Shown: positions 1 to 10,931 of the stretch, piece by piece
Position numbering within the stretch: the first letter of the stretch is position 1
Layout: every line of letters starts with the position of its first letter
From: Cordilura impudica
Lineage: Eukaryota > Arthropoda > Insecta > Diptera > Scathophagidae
Direction of reading: 5' to 3'
Length of the DNA stretch: 64,000 bases
NCBI GenBank assembly: GCA_963682025.1
Contig: OY821517.1
Location: 293,647,670 to 293,711,669, forward strand
Notes under the pieces: model-generated
The model's database searches: none
Told to the model about the DNA's origin: nothing
Seen by the model: the letters and a program-made list of their open reading frames with translations, nothing else
Made by a program: the position numbers and the translations under genes

Positions 1-239
1 TTTATGACATACGCGGTTATTCTAGAAAACCACAGATATAAGTTCTTCGGCATATATTTTCGAAACTGTTAAAAACGTCCCTTGTACAAAAGCGGGAAGA
101 TAATGTAAATAACTACAGACCCATATCCATACAAATCAAATAAGTAATAATTGCAGTACCACCATTGAACGACACGTTTAAACGGAGAATACGAATATAC
201 TACATGGAGTGAAAACTCCGTGGCCTAACAATGAAAACC

Positions 240-1230
240 CTATTTTTTGGATTGGAAATAAATTTTATTCTTCAACGTATCTCCGTTAAGTAAAATGCAT
301 TTCTTCCAACGATGCTCTAAAATCTTGATACCCTTGAAAAAATAAGATTTGTCAAATTCTTCAAAATAGGCTTCCGTCTCTGACATGACCTCTTCATTTA
401 TGTAACACCTCTTTACCTGGGAACATATAATAATCATTGAGTTCCAAGTCTGGAGCCAAAGCAGATGAATGCGCCGTTGCATTATCATGATGGTACAAGG
501 TTTTCTTCTTAAGTGGGGTAATTTTTTCTTGATCCAATCAGTCCAATACTCAACATAGTACTTGGTAGTTATTGTTTTTCCTTTCTCCAAGTAATCAATT
601 AATATTATACCACGTGCATCCCAAAAAGCACTGGCCAATACCTTTCGAGCCGATTGTTGAGTCTTTGGCCGCTTTGGTCGGCTTTTGCACGCTTGTAACC
701 ACTCCGCAGATTGTCTATTGGACTCCAGTGTATAATAATGAATCCACGTCTCATCCATTGTTATAAATCGACGTAGGAATTCAGTTGGAATTACTTCAAT
801 TATATCCACAGCAAACTTTGAATCATGAATACGTTTCAGATTTTTGTTCAACTGTTAAAATTCGCGGCACCCATCAAGCAAAAAGCATTTTCATATTTAA
901 ATGCCGAAATCACTGTGTTGATATCTTTATGATGCCAGCAATCTCACTCACTTTAATTTTTGGATCATCCAATACAACCTGATGCACTTTTCCTACGTTT
1001 TCTTCGGTGACTGCCTTATATGGACGACCAGGACCATCTGTATCATTTGTGCTTGTACGACCACGTTTAAATTAGAAATACCACCTTTTAACCATTGAAT
1101 ATGACCATAATGTTTATCAATCCATTCTTTGGCTTTGACAGTATTTTTTCCCGCCAAAAAACAATGTTTAATCGAAACAAGAAACTCTGCAATCCATTTT
1201 GTCGCAAACTCTAAAAGCAGCACAATTTTT
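240..1230 (-). pseudogene. Degenerate mariner transposase
   Basis: Reading right to left, an N-terminal piece (993-1223, with GKNTVKAKEWIDKHYG resembling the mariner helix-turn-helix region) is followed by a catalytic/C-terminal piece (240-851). The second piece has FITMDETWIHYYT, the first-aspartate region of mariner transposases, then FWDARGIILIDYLEKGKTI. The second-aspartate segment is scrambled into another frame near 480-490. The C-terminus ends at TAG 240-242. Frames change between 851 and 993, so this is a dead copy. I could not find convincing terminal inverted repeats on either side. Confidence 0.85.
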
Positions 1231-1824
1231 ACGACGGTAACTTTTTTCTAATTAGTGAAATGTCATGAAATTTTGGCACGATTTTTCTGAAAGTTGGTCC
1301 TACTGAATAAACAAAAAAAAAACTGGCACTTGTCACGCCATCTCTATATGAGGCCACGTACTTTTCACTTGATGTAGTGCTAACTACAAAAGAGATCACC
1401 TAAAGCGGCCTACTCATTATATCACCTTAGCTATTCCGCAACGTACTGTGTACTATGTCTGCCTGGGGAAATTCTGCTCCTTGTAAAAGACGCAACAGAT
1501 ATAAAATCGTTTCCCTTAAATCATGTGGATCTCACCAATATTATAACAGAAATTACTACAACAAGAACAATGTAGCAACATTAGCAGCAGGACATCAATT
1601 GTAAGCAACAATGACTCAAAAACAACAATCTCTAACACAGAACCAACAACTACAACAACAACAACATTCTTAGCAATGATAACAACAATAAGGAGATCGA
1701 AAAAATTGTAACACGCGTATTTCCTATTTTATTTGATTTTTTTTCTTTCTTTGTTGTGTTAGGCCAAGAAAATAGAAAGCATATTTAAAAGAACTTGCAA
1801 CACATCCCAGCCCGGTTAACTCAA

Positions 1825-2335
1825 TGATCGGAATATTTGGTGCGAAAAGTTGAAGCCAATGCAGGTTTTAGTACATAATGACTGACGAAACGTATGTATG
1901 TACTGGTAATTTTTCGCAGCTTTCGGGTCAAAATTTTTATGTTGCTCATGCTCGAGGTAATGTCCAAAATAAGCAGAAAAGAAATTCCTGGTATGGCAAG
2001 CAATAAGCAGTTGTGGCAGAAGAAGTAAGTCTTTTCCTAAAACGGACTCTATAAATACCGAAATTTATATTTATATTCCTTTCAGAAGCCAACAGAATGT
2101 GTCCAATTAGTTTTGATCCGATATGGCATTTTATCACTACGGTAAGAAAGCTCTTCAGTGGTACAGGCAAATCCTCAAAATTGTCCGGAGCTTAGTCCAG
2201 TGGAGAGATATTGGGATCCTGTGAAAAGTGAGTTGAAGAGCACAAAAAAGTTGTACCAAAATGTGAAAGATTTTAAACGGATATGGAATTCCTGTTCCAA
2301 AAAAGTGATTAATAAAGTGATTAAATAAAAAAAAA
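1825..2335 (+). pseudogene. IS630/Tc1-mariner-type transposase remnant
   Basis: In shifting + frames one reads MTDETYV, then HYGKKALQWY, then NPQNCPELSPVERYWDPVKSELKSTKK near 2170-2260 (given here as two overlapping motifs: NPQNCPELSPVERYW and DPVKSELKSTKK). This order matches the DDE core and C-terminus of an IS630-Tc1-mariner superfamily transposase in which the third acidic residue sits in an ELxPVExYW motif. Several frame breaks make it non-functional. The subfamily is not assigned. Just upstream (about 1556-1690) is CAA-rich low-complexity DNA. Confidence 0.7.
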
Positions 2336-3467
2336 TGAATAAAAACCTAGGGTTTTCTGGTTTAATGGTTTCCATATTATTACATTTTATGTATGTTACG
2401 ATTTTTTCAATCTCACTTCTTACGAACAAACATCATAGCTCGCAAAGCAACAACGCCACAATTTATAATAACAATAATATTAATCATTCTCATCAATACC
2501 AAAAAGAACACAATCGAAAATTGCAACAACATAAAAAACAACAATCTACCACGCAGAAAAAACACAACAACAATAATTCAAAAATTTTAACTCGTAGCTG
2601 GAAATACTGGGCGTCAAAAGTATATATCGTCTAACAGTTCTAACAAAACTTGACGATGAACAGCAGTATGAGCTCACAGGGAGAAGTTTTATGCAGATCG
2701 GACACTAGAAATTATTCTACTCACAATATAGAATTATTTGCAAATATACATACTTGAGGACTAACACAAATGCGAGCATCAAAATTAAATAATTATATAA
2801 GAATTATTTGATAAAAACGCCATGAAATAATTTATTAACTAAAATAATAAATTAATTAATTCAAACACACAGAATATTAACGTCCAGCAGTCAAGCTATA
2901 GGGCTTTGCAGGTTTTAGCATTAAGAATGAAATGTTATTTGATTAAAAATTAAAAATATAAAAAAATAGTTTACTAAGGTCCCATAACTCTGCCTTTACA
3001 CTTGCTTTGTTATGTTTTTAAGAGCGTGATATGAGAGAGTACCTTTAGGGGATATCTAGTGAAAGGGGTAGGGGTTCATATTGTTTTTTATTACTAAAAT
3101 ATATATATTTTTTTATAATTAATAATTCAAATAAAGGTGACAGCACTGTTAAATTCCGGGAGTATTTTTAAGGGAAAACAATTTGTCTTTAATTAGAGAT
3201 TTGATTTCTTATTATTTATAAAGCAGAATTACTAATAACTAATAATAATAAAATATTTAAACAAATTTACTTATTAGATAGAAAGAAATTATAATAAAAT
3301 ACACAAACAACATACAACAAAAGAAGAAGTAGAAAAATGTTCATTGATTTTGAGCTCAAAAAAGTATAACGTGTGTTTCATGGATTTTTTATTATTTCAC
3401 ATATCGGAAACTCAAACGTTACATTCATTTTAAAAATTTGAATAAAAATTTTATTATACAGACATAC
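2336..3467. other. Unassigned AT-rich stretch
   Basis: It begins with AAC-rich low-complexity sequence (about 2440-2580). Short reading frames there encode mainly N, K and Q and look incidental. The rest is AT-rich without coding signal, recognisable repeat or RNA gene. Confidence 0.5.
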
Positions 3468-4433
3468 ACCCCTGTTCTTGAAACCACTATCACAAAAAAA
3501 AACTCGTAAATGAAAAAATTCTTAAATCTACGAGTTTTTTGCTGTTCTCTAATTTCAATAAGAATATTTTTTCACGTTTTAATTCACATAGAAAAGGCTT
3601 TGTGAAATCAAAACAAATACCTTTTTTTCTACTAAGCAGGTCTTAAGAGATAAAAAAAACTAATTGATATTTAAACTCTAACATGGTTTTTATTGAACCT
3701 TGTCATTATTTTAAAAAATTAGACATTAATTTTATTTAAAAAAAAAAAACGATTTTAAAAAACGTCTACATTTTGCGCTGATTTAAAAAAAAAAACTCGT
3801 AATAAGTGGTCGATGTTAATAAAACACACTTTTTGCGATGATGCTGTTCTATGTCAATAATAAAAACTTTTTATTTACACAATCTATTTTCAATTATAAT
3901 TTTTTCAATTATAACATAGATTCTTTATGCACTAATTATTGCAAATAAAGGAATTAAAAAAAAAATTTTTCATCAAATCACATATTTTTTATTTTTTTTT
4001 TGCATATGTTCGAAACAGTAGTGATGCCAGTCAAATCCAATTTATTTGAATATCGAAATTTTTTTTGGTGATGCCTAACTTTTTAAAAATAGAAAAGTCA
4101 TTTTTAGTTGAATGAAATTGATGAACAAAAACAATTAAATGAACAAATAAGTTGTTATTTTAAAAGAAAATATTTTTCTTTATACTTTTACTATAAACTT
4201 TAAAAAAAAATATACACAAAATACTTAAGTTTTTTGTGAAACTGAATAAAGAACCATATGGCACCTCGGTTTCTAGATAACATATGTTCTTAACTCAAAC
4301 ATATGGTTCTTAACTCAAACATATGTTTCCATTAAATAAATAAAAAAAATGTGGTTTCAAGAAACCCAAAATTTCAATTTTATGTGATTTTAAAATCACT
4401 CTTATTCAAATAACAACGTTTGAAGAACAGGGC
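3468..4433. mobile_element. Possible 0.97 kb TIR element
   Basis: The left end reads CCCTGTTCTTGAAACC and the right end, on the opposite strand, CCCTGTTCTTCAAACG. Between them is AT-rich non-coding DNA, including a short tandem duplication of ACATATGTTCTTAACTCAA at about 4280-4327. No target-site duplication is clear, so a chance pairing of short ends is not excluded. Confidence 0.4.
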
Positions 4434-4777
4434 TGATAATTTAAATGTTTGGAGTGAATTTAGGGCTTAGAATATAGACAAGAGAGCTTTATTCGACTTT
4501 ACCGTTTATATTGAGATTTTTATTTTAAATATTGGTACACACTGAAAACAGATTCATTGTGTCAACCGAATTTATTGCCAACAGAACTGCGATGGAGTTG
4601 CATTTCGAGTTAATTACGATCACAAAACTGTTGTCTTGATAGTAAATATTTCATCACAATAGAAAATTGTTAACTGCTATCAAATTTCTCTTGATGCAAT
4701 CGAAAAACAGTTGTTAAACTTTAAAACAATTCGGAAAATTGGGGAAAAAATGTAAGCTTAAATAATTTGGGCAAAAC

Positions 4778-5253
4778 TCTTTATATATAAAATCGGTGGT
4801 GCGTTTGTTTGTAACGAATGATCTCCGGAATCATAAGAACTAACGAGTTAAGATTTTTTTTTTTCAAATGTAGGCGGCATTGGGCAAAAGAACTATGATA
4901 ACGAGTGTAAAAAGTTGTGTGTGCTTAAGAGGGAGTAGCATCCTTCCATACGAACTCAAATATGTAGAATACTACGAAAGCAAGAGCCTTAAAACTTTGC
5001 GAACAGCCATAAATTATGGTTTTAAGTAGCCATTCTAAAAATGGGCGGTACCTGCCATATATAAATATAAAATATTTGTCATCAAATAACTTGAATACTA
5101 TGGTTATGAGAAAGCCTTGAAACTTTGTGCTACTCACAAGTTGTTAATCTAAGTAGTCGAAGAAAACTGGTCAAATGACTATTATAGTAAGAGCTTTGAA
5201 ATTTTGTGTAAGGCAACTGGTTATTAATGTGAGTAGTGGAATGAATATGTAAT
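4778..5253 (+). repeat. Family D Helitron-like repeat with degenerate tandem units
   Basis: The start TCTTTATATATAAAATCGG followed by GTTTGTTTGTAACGAATGAT matches the start of the element at 42012. Internally a unit built on GCCTTGAAACTTTGTG, then GTTATTAATG and AGTAGT, recurs two to three times with decay. The same unit appears at 13030-13290 and 36410-36680. A Harbinger element is inserted at its right side. Confidence 0.55.
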
Positions 5254-5352
5254 CACCTTTATTACAATTGTCGTGGTCGTATTACGACAACTGTCGAAGT
5301 CAACCGTTGCCGAATTTAAAATTTATTGGTATAATGTAATAGATGACAATAA

Positions 5353-5711
5353 TCTATAATATTAATAGGCTAGGCGATTTCTTGTTTTGTTCTACCGTTT
5401 TATCCCGATTTTGACCAAACATATATTATTTGAAAGGTATTTCTTTTTAGCTGTTCACCAGATTTACAGATTTTTTAATTTTTTCCTTTATTTTGAGTAA
5501 ATTGCATTTAAATTTGCTACTAACACATACACAAAATTATACATATGCTATGTGTGTGTTCATTAAATTTGTTAATTTGTTTGTTAATGAGTTTGTTATC
5601 TTTATTCACAATAATAATAAATCAAAAAAGTGTTGGTTTGCGAACTGGCTAAGTTGAGAAATAAAGTTGCCTAGAAATTGCACTCGAATTTCAAGCGCTG
5701 GAATCTGCTAG
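5353..5711 (+). mobile_element. Family B non-autonomous Helitron, copy B1
   Basis: Starts A^TCTATAATATTAATAGG and ends GGAATCTGCTAG^T after a hairpin GCACTCGAATTTCAAGCGC (one arm decayed). The A/T flanks, the CTAG terminus and the hairpin are the Helitron signature. No coding capacity. Nested in the Harbinger element. Confidence 0.85.
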
Positions 5712-5765
5712 TTGAAATAATTACGAAACATAACAGATTTTCATAACAAAATTTAAAAAAAAAAA

Positions 5766-6476
5766 ACAAGTAAGAAAATTATAGTCGGTCTAGATCGCCT
5801 ATACGATACTCTATACTATGCGTTTAGAGACCCAATATCATAGGTCCAACTAATTAGATATAGAACATAAGCATAAATCATATTTGAGTGGCATTATTAA
5901 TTTTTTTACCCTCGGATATGAAAAGCTCATATCGGATGTTATATTTATATGGGGACTAGGTCGAAAAATGGACCGATCCTGACCATGTTTGGTAAGGTCA
6001 CTTATTTTTGCAAAAACCAATACAAACCAAATCTGTGCAATATTTTTTTTTTTTTTTGATAGATTTAAGTGAAGATCGGGAATTAGCTTCATATGGGGAC
6101 TACTAAAAAATGGATGTAATAAACATGCACAAACCCAATTTGGCCGAGACCTATATGATAATTTTGATATTATGGCAATTTGAGTCGATCTCATAGGGGT
6201 CATTTGTATGGGGACTAGGTCTGAACATGATTTCACCAATTTCAATAGCGTTCGTGCTACGGTCGATAGAAGCTTACATGCCAAATTTATTCAAAATATG
6301 TTCACATTTTCGTTTGATGTAGTTTGATTACAAGGTTTACATGGACGCTAAATCGACTCTGAAAGTGATGCAGAAAGTGAGTCGATCGGTATAATAAAAG
6401 ATGGGTCTAGGTCAAATATTTTTGGTAGTTACAAACATCAGCACAAAGTCATTATACCCTGGTATAGGGTATAAAA
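5766..6476 (+). mobile_element. Family A DINE-like repeat, copy A1
   Basis: Starts ACAAGTAAGAAAATTATAG, then a near copy of the family palindrome (GTCGGTCTAGATCGCCTATA), and ends CCTGGTATAGGGTATAAA. The GGAC microsatellite is missing in this copy. Nested in the Harbinger element. Confidence 0.85.
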
Positions 6477-6525
6477 ACAAATTCCAGTTTAAAATTATAA
6501 TTTATTTTTAAATAAAAAATGCTGT

Positions 6526-6630
6526 ATGGCGTTTTATTTATCTTCTGAAGATGAGGATACATGTAGCGTGCAGGATGTGAATGCTGGAAGAAGACAGTTG
6601 AGGCAGCAATCTAATCTCCAAATGAGCTCT
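6526..6630 (+). pseudogene. Possible HARBI1-type transposase N-terminal fragment
   Basis: About 35 codons (YLSSEDEDTCSVQDVNAGRR then QLRQQSNLQ) resemble the acidic lead and the RRxLRxxSNP-type start seen in Harbinger transposases. The frame then runs into non-coding sequence. The match is short and rests on memory of the family; its place inside a Harbinger-like TIR pair supports it. Confidence 0.35.
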
Positions 6631-6859
6631 TCTATATACTTCTTTCCTTTTAAACTCACTTTTAAACAGTTCCAACATTTGTTCCTTAGCTTTACAAATT
6701 TTTCTTCCGTACCTCTTTACTTCAGATAGTTTTTATTTAAATTTGTGCATAACTCTGAAGTTTTACTTGCTCTTTTAAAGTATTTTAAAGTATTTAAAGC
6801 ATTTTGAGAAGTACATGGTTGCATTATTTCGTCAGAAATATTCTAAGCTTTTTAAGGCC

Positions 6860-7080
6860 AAATAGCTGCTACGGATTGACCGCCTCCTCTTCAATTGGTG
6901 ACAAAAAAAAAAACTGCGTAAATGTCCCTTCACCTGTTGCGTGGCTTTCTGCTTCGTTGTGCTCCAGTTTTTTCTTTAATTTGCATTTGAAATCGACCCG
7001 CACCTTCATTCAGCCTTCACCAGTACGAGAAGGAGGGCCAATGCTATCCATTAACTCCACCAAACTGTTTTTGCGTAGTG
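6860..7080 (-). pseudogene. SANT/Myb-like DNA-binding domain remnant (Harbinger accessory gene)
   Basis: The - strand reads LVELMDSIGPPSRTGEG, a stop, then KVRVDFKCKLKKKLEHNEAE, then SHATGEGTFTQF. This order (LNxxGPP..R, W/V-x-D-K-K, ATGGG) matches the Myb/SANT-like domain of insect PIF/Harbinger accessory proteins and related zeste-type regulators. An in-frame stop after the GPP segment and an A-run frameshift make it non-functional. Confidence 0.6.
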
Positions 7081-7425
7081 ATTTTTATACTAAAATTTAT
7101 TGTATTTTTTTTAAACTTACACTTTGTTTGCTGCATTTTAATTTATTTTAGTTTTTGTTGTGATCAAAATTTATAACGACAGTTTTTGCTAATTTTTGAC
7201 AGATGAATACGACAAACATGATACGCTTTTGTGTAAAAGATTTACGAGCATTGTAGTACGACTACGACAACCTTAATAAGGGTGAATATATCTATTTGTT
7301 TACAAGACGATTTAGAAACTTGTTATCTTATATGAAAGTAGATACATCAGAATGTAAGAAGCCAAAAATAAAAACCTTCACGTAAACTATTTCATTAAGA
7401 ATTGGTTAAAATTATAAATTGCTTA

Positions 7426-7550
7426 AGTCAGTTAATGTATCTCTCTATTTTAAATGAGGTTAAGGTCGGTTAAGGTCTCAACTGTCTGCATTTAAGATCT
7501 TAACTGACCTTAACCTAAGTTAAAATAGAGACAAGTTATTTTCCAACTTT
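7426..7550. repeat. Imperfect foldback
   Basis: TCTCTATTTTAAATGAGGTT followed by AAGGTCGGTTAAG is mirrored by CTTAACTGACCTTAACC and AAGTTAAAATAGAGA. The arms are about 45 bp with a short loop at about 7475-7490. It may be a small MITE. No target duplication was identified. Confidence 0.55.
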
Positions 7551-7612
7551 AACTGGCCATAAAATTTGTTTGTAATAATGTAAGTTTTTGTAGATTTTAG
7601 AACCTTTTAAGC

Positions 7613-8205
7613 CTAATAGCAGAGCCCAGGGGCCAAATCACCGCATTCGATATCGAGTAAAATCAATCGAAATTCCATATTTTGGTTTATTACTTGAAGA
7701 AGACGGATAAACGCTCGACCACGATTCGCTTTTCTTCTTAATCAGATGCCATAATTCTTCAACTGTCAACAAGATAAATTATTCTCATTTATTTTGGAAA
7801 ATAAAAAAATGATTTCGATCGAAAAATTTCGATAACGAATGCGGTGATTTGGCTCCTGAACTCGAAATTCGAGTGCAACTTCTAGCAAATATTATTTTTT
7901 CACTTAATAAACAACTTTATAAGAGCCAAAAGGTATGCTAATCAATTTTAGCCGATTCAAAATTCAACACAGGGCTTTTGATATTTATAATAAACACACA
8001 CACAGTTTGTTTTTTGTGTATGTGTTAGTAGCAACTTTAAAGCAACATTACTCCAAAAAAAATGTTCCAGACGGCGCAAATCTGTACATATGGTAGACAG
8101 CTAAAAGGACATACCTTTCGAATGAGGTATTTTTGGTCAAAATCGATTGGTAACTAAAATTTTTATATCGGTCACAAGAAATCGCCTTGCCTAAAATATT
8201 ATATT
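7613..8205 (-). mobile_element. Family B Helitron, copy B2, split by a MITE
   Basis: Reverse orientation. The right side ends in a decayed CTTGCCTAAAATATTAT (5' end of the element). The left side has the hairpin CTCGAAATTCGAGTGC at 7861-7876. The terminal CTAG region (CTAATAGCAGAGCC at about 7613) is separated from the hairpin by the MITE at 7627-7858. Confidence 0.7.
7627..7858. mobile_element. 232-bp MITE
   Basis: Ends CAGGGGCCAAATCACCGCAT (left) and CAGGAGCCAAATCACCGCAT (right, inverted), continuing for about 25 bp with one mismatch. The interior is AT-rich with a second palindromic TCGATCGA segment. A decayed relative ends at about 12836 (GGCCCCTGGG). Inserted in the 3' end of Helitron copy B2. 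Confidence 0.75.
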
Positions 8206-8460
8206 TAGTTTTTACGTGTAGTTTGGACTCTCCTCGACATACATTTTTATGATGCTACCAGAAAAAAAAAATATTCTAACAAAAAATGATAACTCCTTCA
8301 AAAGTTACAGACTTTTGGCCGCGAACTCCACTTTAAATGTCCAACTATTTGGCGAGTATTATGTGAACTTATTGCAGCGTTTGAGTGATTAAATCAAAAA
8401 AAGTGTAGTTTCATAAAGACAATACATCAGTTTACACATCCGCAATTACAGTTCGAATTA

Positions 8461-9100
8461 TTGTATAGACCGACTATACTATATGCTATAACATGCGTTT
8501 CGAGAGAGGGTCTTCGATACAACTATGCTTAAACAGTCACTTACTTTTCGCAATAACATACATATAATATGTATGTATAAACCAAATTTGAAAAAAAAAC
8601 TATCCAATATTTTAATTTTTTTATATATTTAAGTGAATTTCGAGAATCAGCTTTATATGGGGACTATGACTAAAAATGGTCCTACAGGTTTTTTTTTTTA
8701 CTACTGATTAGTGGGTAATAGACACATATACACCAAATTTTATCGATACATATATGATAATCATAATCTGAATCTTACAACAATTTTAGACGGCCTGATA
8801 GGGTGTTATTTGTATCTGGTATGAATATACACCGATTTTCAACAATAGCGTTCACCCTATGGCGGATAAAAGCTTATAAACCAAATTTTATCACATTTGC
8901 CACCTGTAGTTTGATTAAATACGGATAGACAGATAAACAAATGGACGGACATCGCTAAATCGGCTCAGAAAATGATTCTGAGTCAATCGGTATAATAAAA
9001 GGTGGGTCTAAGTAAAAAATATTTTTGGTAGTTACGAACATCAGCAAAAAAAAACTCATTATACCCTGACCACATACATAGTGGTATAGGGTGTAAAAAT
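8461..9100 (+). mobile_element. Family A DINE-like repeat, copy A2 (5'-truncated)
   Basis: Enters the family at TATAGACCGACTATAC and runs to ACATAGTGGTATAGGGTGTA. The outermost ACAAGTAAG end is missing. The 3' part includes GGACGGACATCGCTAAATCG. Confidence 0.8.
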
Positions 9101-9134
9101 CTCTTAAAATCTAAATGCGAAAGTATATCTAATA

Positions 9135-10214
9135 AAGGGTCCGCCATCTAACGTTTTATTTTTTAACTAGTGCTTATTTCGTGAATGGTAACACTTAGCT
9201 CATGTCTGATTTGACAGATAATTAGTTTTATCCTTCCGCTGAACGAATATGGTTGTGTATAGGCTTGAACACCTCTGGGAAATATTGCGACATTACTTTG
9301 AAATCATGGTAATGTTGCAGAATGTGTGCGAAAATTGCGTACGGATTTTGGAAGAAGAGAAGCACCGTCAGCTCCGTATGTTCGTTATCTTGTGAAAAAA
9401 GTGAAAGAAACTGGCATCCTCATCGATAAACCAAAGCGTGAAAAGCCAAAAACAGTGCGTACACCCGAGAATATTGCTGCTGTGGCAGAAAGTGTGCGTG
9501 AAGCGCCATCAACATCAATTCACCGTCGTTCTCAAGAATTTAACATTTCGGAGGCATCATTGAGACGAATTTTGCATAAAGACCTTGGTATGACGCCGTA
9601 CAAAGTCCAATTGGTTCAGGAGTTGAAGCCAACTGCCCATCCAATGCGATTTCGCTTCGCTAAGTGGGCCTGCGATCGACTTACAGAAGATGCCGATTTT
9701 GCCAAAAAAAAAACTATCTTTTCAGATGAAGCTCATTTTGATCTTGGCGAGTATGTAAACAAGCAAAATTGTTGCATTTGGGGCACAGAAAACCCGCACG
9801 CATACATTGAAAAGCCGATACACCCAAAACGAGTCACTATTTGGTGCGGATTTTGGTCCAGAGGCATAATTGGGCCATTTTTCTTCGAAAATGAGCAAGG
9901 GTGGCCGTTACAGTCAATGGCGATCGTTATCGGGCCATGTTGAACGAATTTTTGTTCACAAAAATTGAAGAGGAGGATATTGGCAACATTTGGTTTCAAC
10001 AGGACGGCGCTACATGCCACACAGCCGAGGCTACACTCGATGTTTTGCGCCAGCCGAGGAGCCATTTGAATGAAATTATTCTCCATTATTAACCGGAAGG
10101 ATTGTACTTTCAAATAAAAAAAGAAATTTGAGATAATATTCAGTAGTTTTTTTTTTTTTTTTTTTTTTTTTATAGCATTTTCAAAAAAAAAATAAAGTTA
10201 TTTGGCGGACCCTT
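9135..10214 (+). mobile_element. DD41D mariner-like transposon, copy 1 (internally deleted)
   Basis: TIRs AAGGGTCCGCCA at both ends, flanked by TA (9133-9134 and 10215-10216), as expected for the Tc1/mariner superfamily. The transposase begins at ATG 9250. One base is missing near 9301 compared with the related copy at 63237, which shifts the frame. The longest frame (9326-9943) carries the DNA-binding half and the first catalytic Asp in FSDEAHFDLG. A lost base at about 9900 shifts the frame again, and the second Asp is in FQQDGATCHTAEATLDVLR. That segment is fused directly to PRSHLNEIILHY: about 220 bp including the third Asp is deleted. It is dead but well bounded. Confidence 0.92.
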
Positions 10215-10577
10215 TATTATTTTCTATAAGGAGAATGGCTCAGATTTATATGAGGTGTTTTCTATGACAAATTGCCATGTCTAGATTGATTTTTGTTGTT
10301 CTTGTTTACGACAAATTAATATTAATCATTCCATTTATTAGATAAAAAAACAATAAAACATTTTATTGTTTTGCAACAACACAGATTTGATTACGTCGAG
10401 AAATATGCGACAACTTTTGCTTTTTCTTTTTTAAGAAGAACTATTTATATTTAGTCCGCATGAGTGGTTTTCATCTTTTTTATAACAAGACAGTGTTTAA
10501 TAGAAATTGTTTATAACAATATTTAATTAGTATAACAGAATCATTTATGAATTCAAGAACATACGAGTGCAACAGAG
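10215..10577. other. Upstream region of the receptor gene
   Basis: AT-rich sequence between the mariner element and the receptor start codon. I see no clear TATA box or initiator that I would call, and no repeat copy. Confidence 0.4.
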
Positions 10578-10931
10578 ATGAATTTATTAAATAAAAAAAT
10601 TACTTTAATAGCGACTTTTTTATTGCTAATATGTTCACGGATGAGTAAATCAGTAAATATCGAAAGTGTTTCGAAAAATTCAGAAGAATTGCTAAATTTA
10701 TATCTGTGTTGCCAAGAAAACGAATTTTTTAATACAACTTCATATCGCTGTGAAAGTTTATTAAATAACGCGAATATCTCATGGGACTTGAGTGTGAAAT
10801 TATTAAATGGCACCGTCGTGCATGGAAATATTTTAAAGGATTTTAAATACGAAATCACTAAACTACAATGTAATAAGTCTGAAATTTATTATTGGCATAG
10901 TGAAAATGATTCAATTGATATAGATTTACTG
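10578..10931 (+). CDS. Receptor exon 1: signal peptide and ectodomain
   Basis: ATG at 10578; 118 codons, phase 0, donor CTG|GTAAGT. Contains LLNLYLCCQENEFF, the CC motif near the start of methuselah-type ectodomains, and several N-glycosylation sequons (for example NTT and NIS). Confidence 0.88.

Larger units (their letters stand above)
5254..7284. mobile_element. PIF/Harbinger-like DNA transposon with two nested insertions
   Basis: The left end CACCTTTATTACAATTGTCG and the right end, read inward, CACCCTTATTAAGGTTGTCG continue as matching ends for about 34 bp (27 identical). They are flanked by the same trinucleotide AAT (5251-5253 and 7285-7287). Three-base target duplications are typical of PIF/Harbinger. 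The interior carries a SANT/Myb-like coding remnant (- strand, 6860-7080) and a short possible transposase N-terminus (+, 6526-6630), fitting the two-gene layout of that superfamily. A family B Helitron (5353-5711) and a family A repeat (5766-6476) have inserted into it. Confidence 0.75.

Noticed and set aside
2335..2634. 99-codon + frame rich in N, K and Q
   Set aside because: Driven by AAC/CAA low-complexity DNA; no domain, no splice support.
5850..6284. 144-codon - frame
   Set aside because: Antisense of family A copy A1; the same spurious frame recurs in other copies (for example 46014-46289, 58342-58539, 59946-60146).
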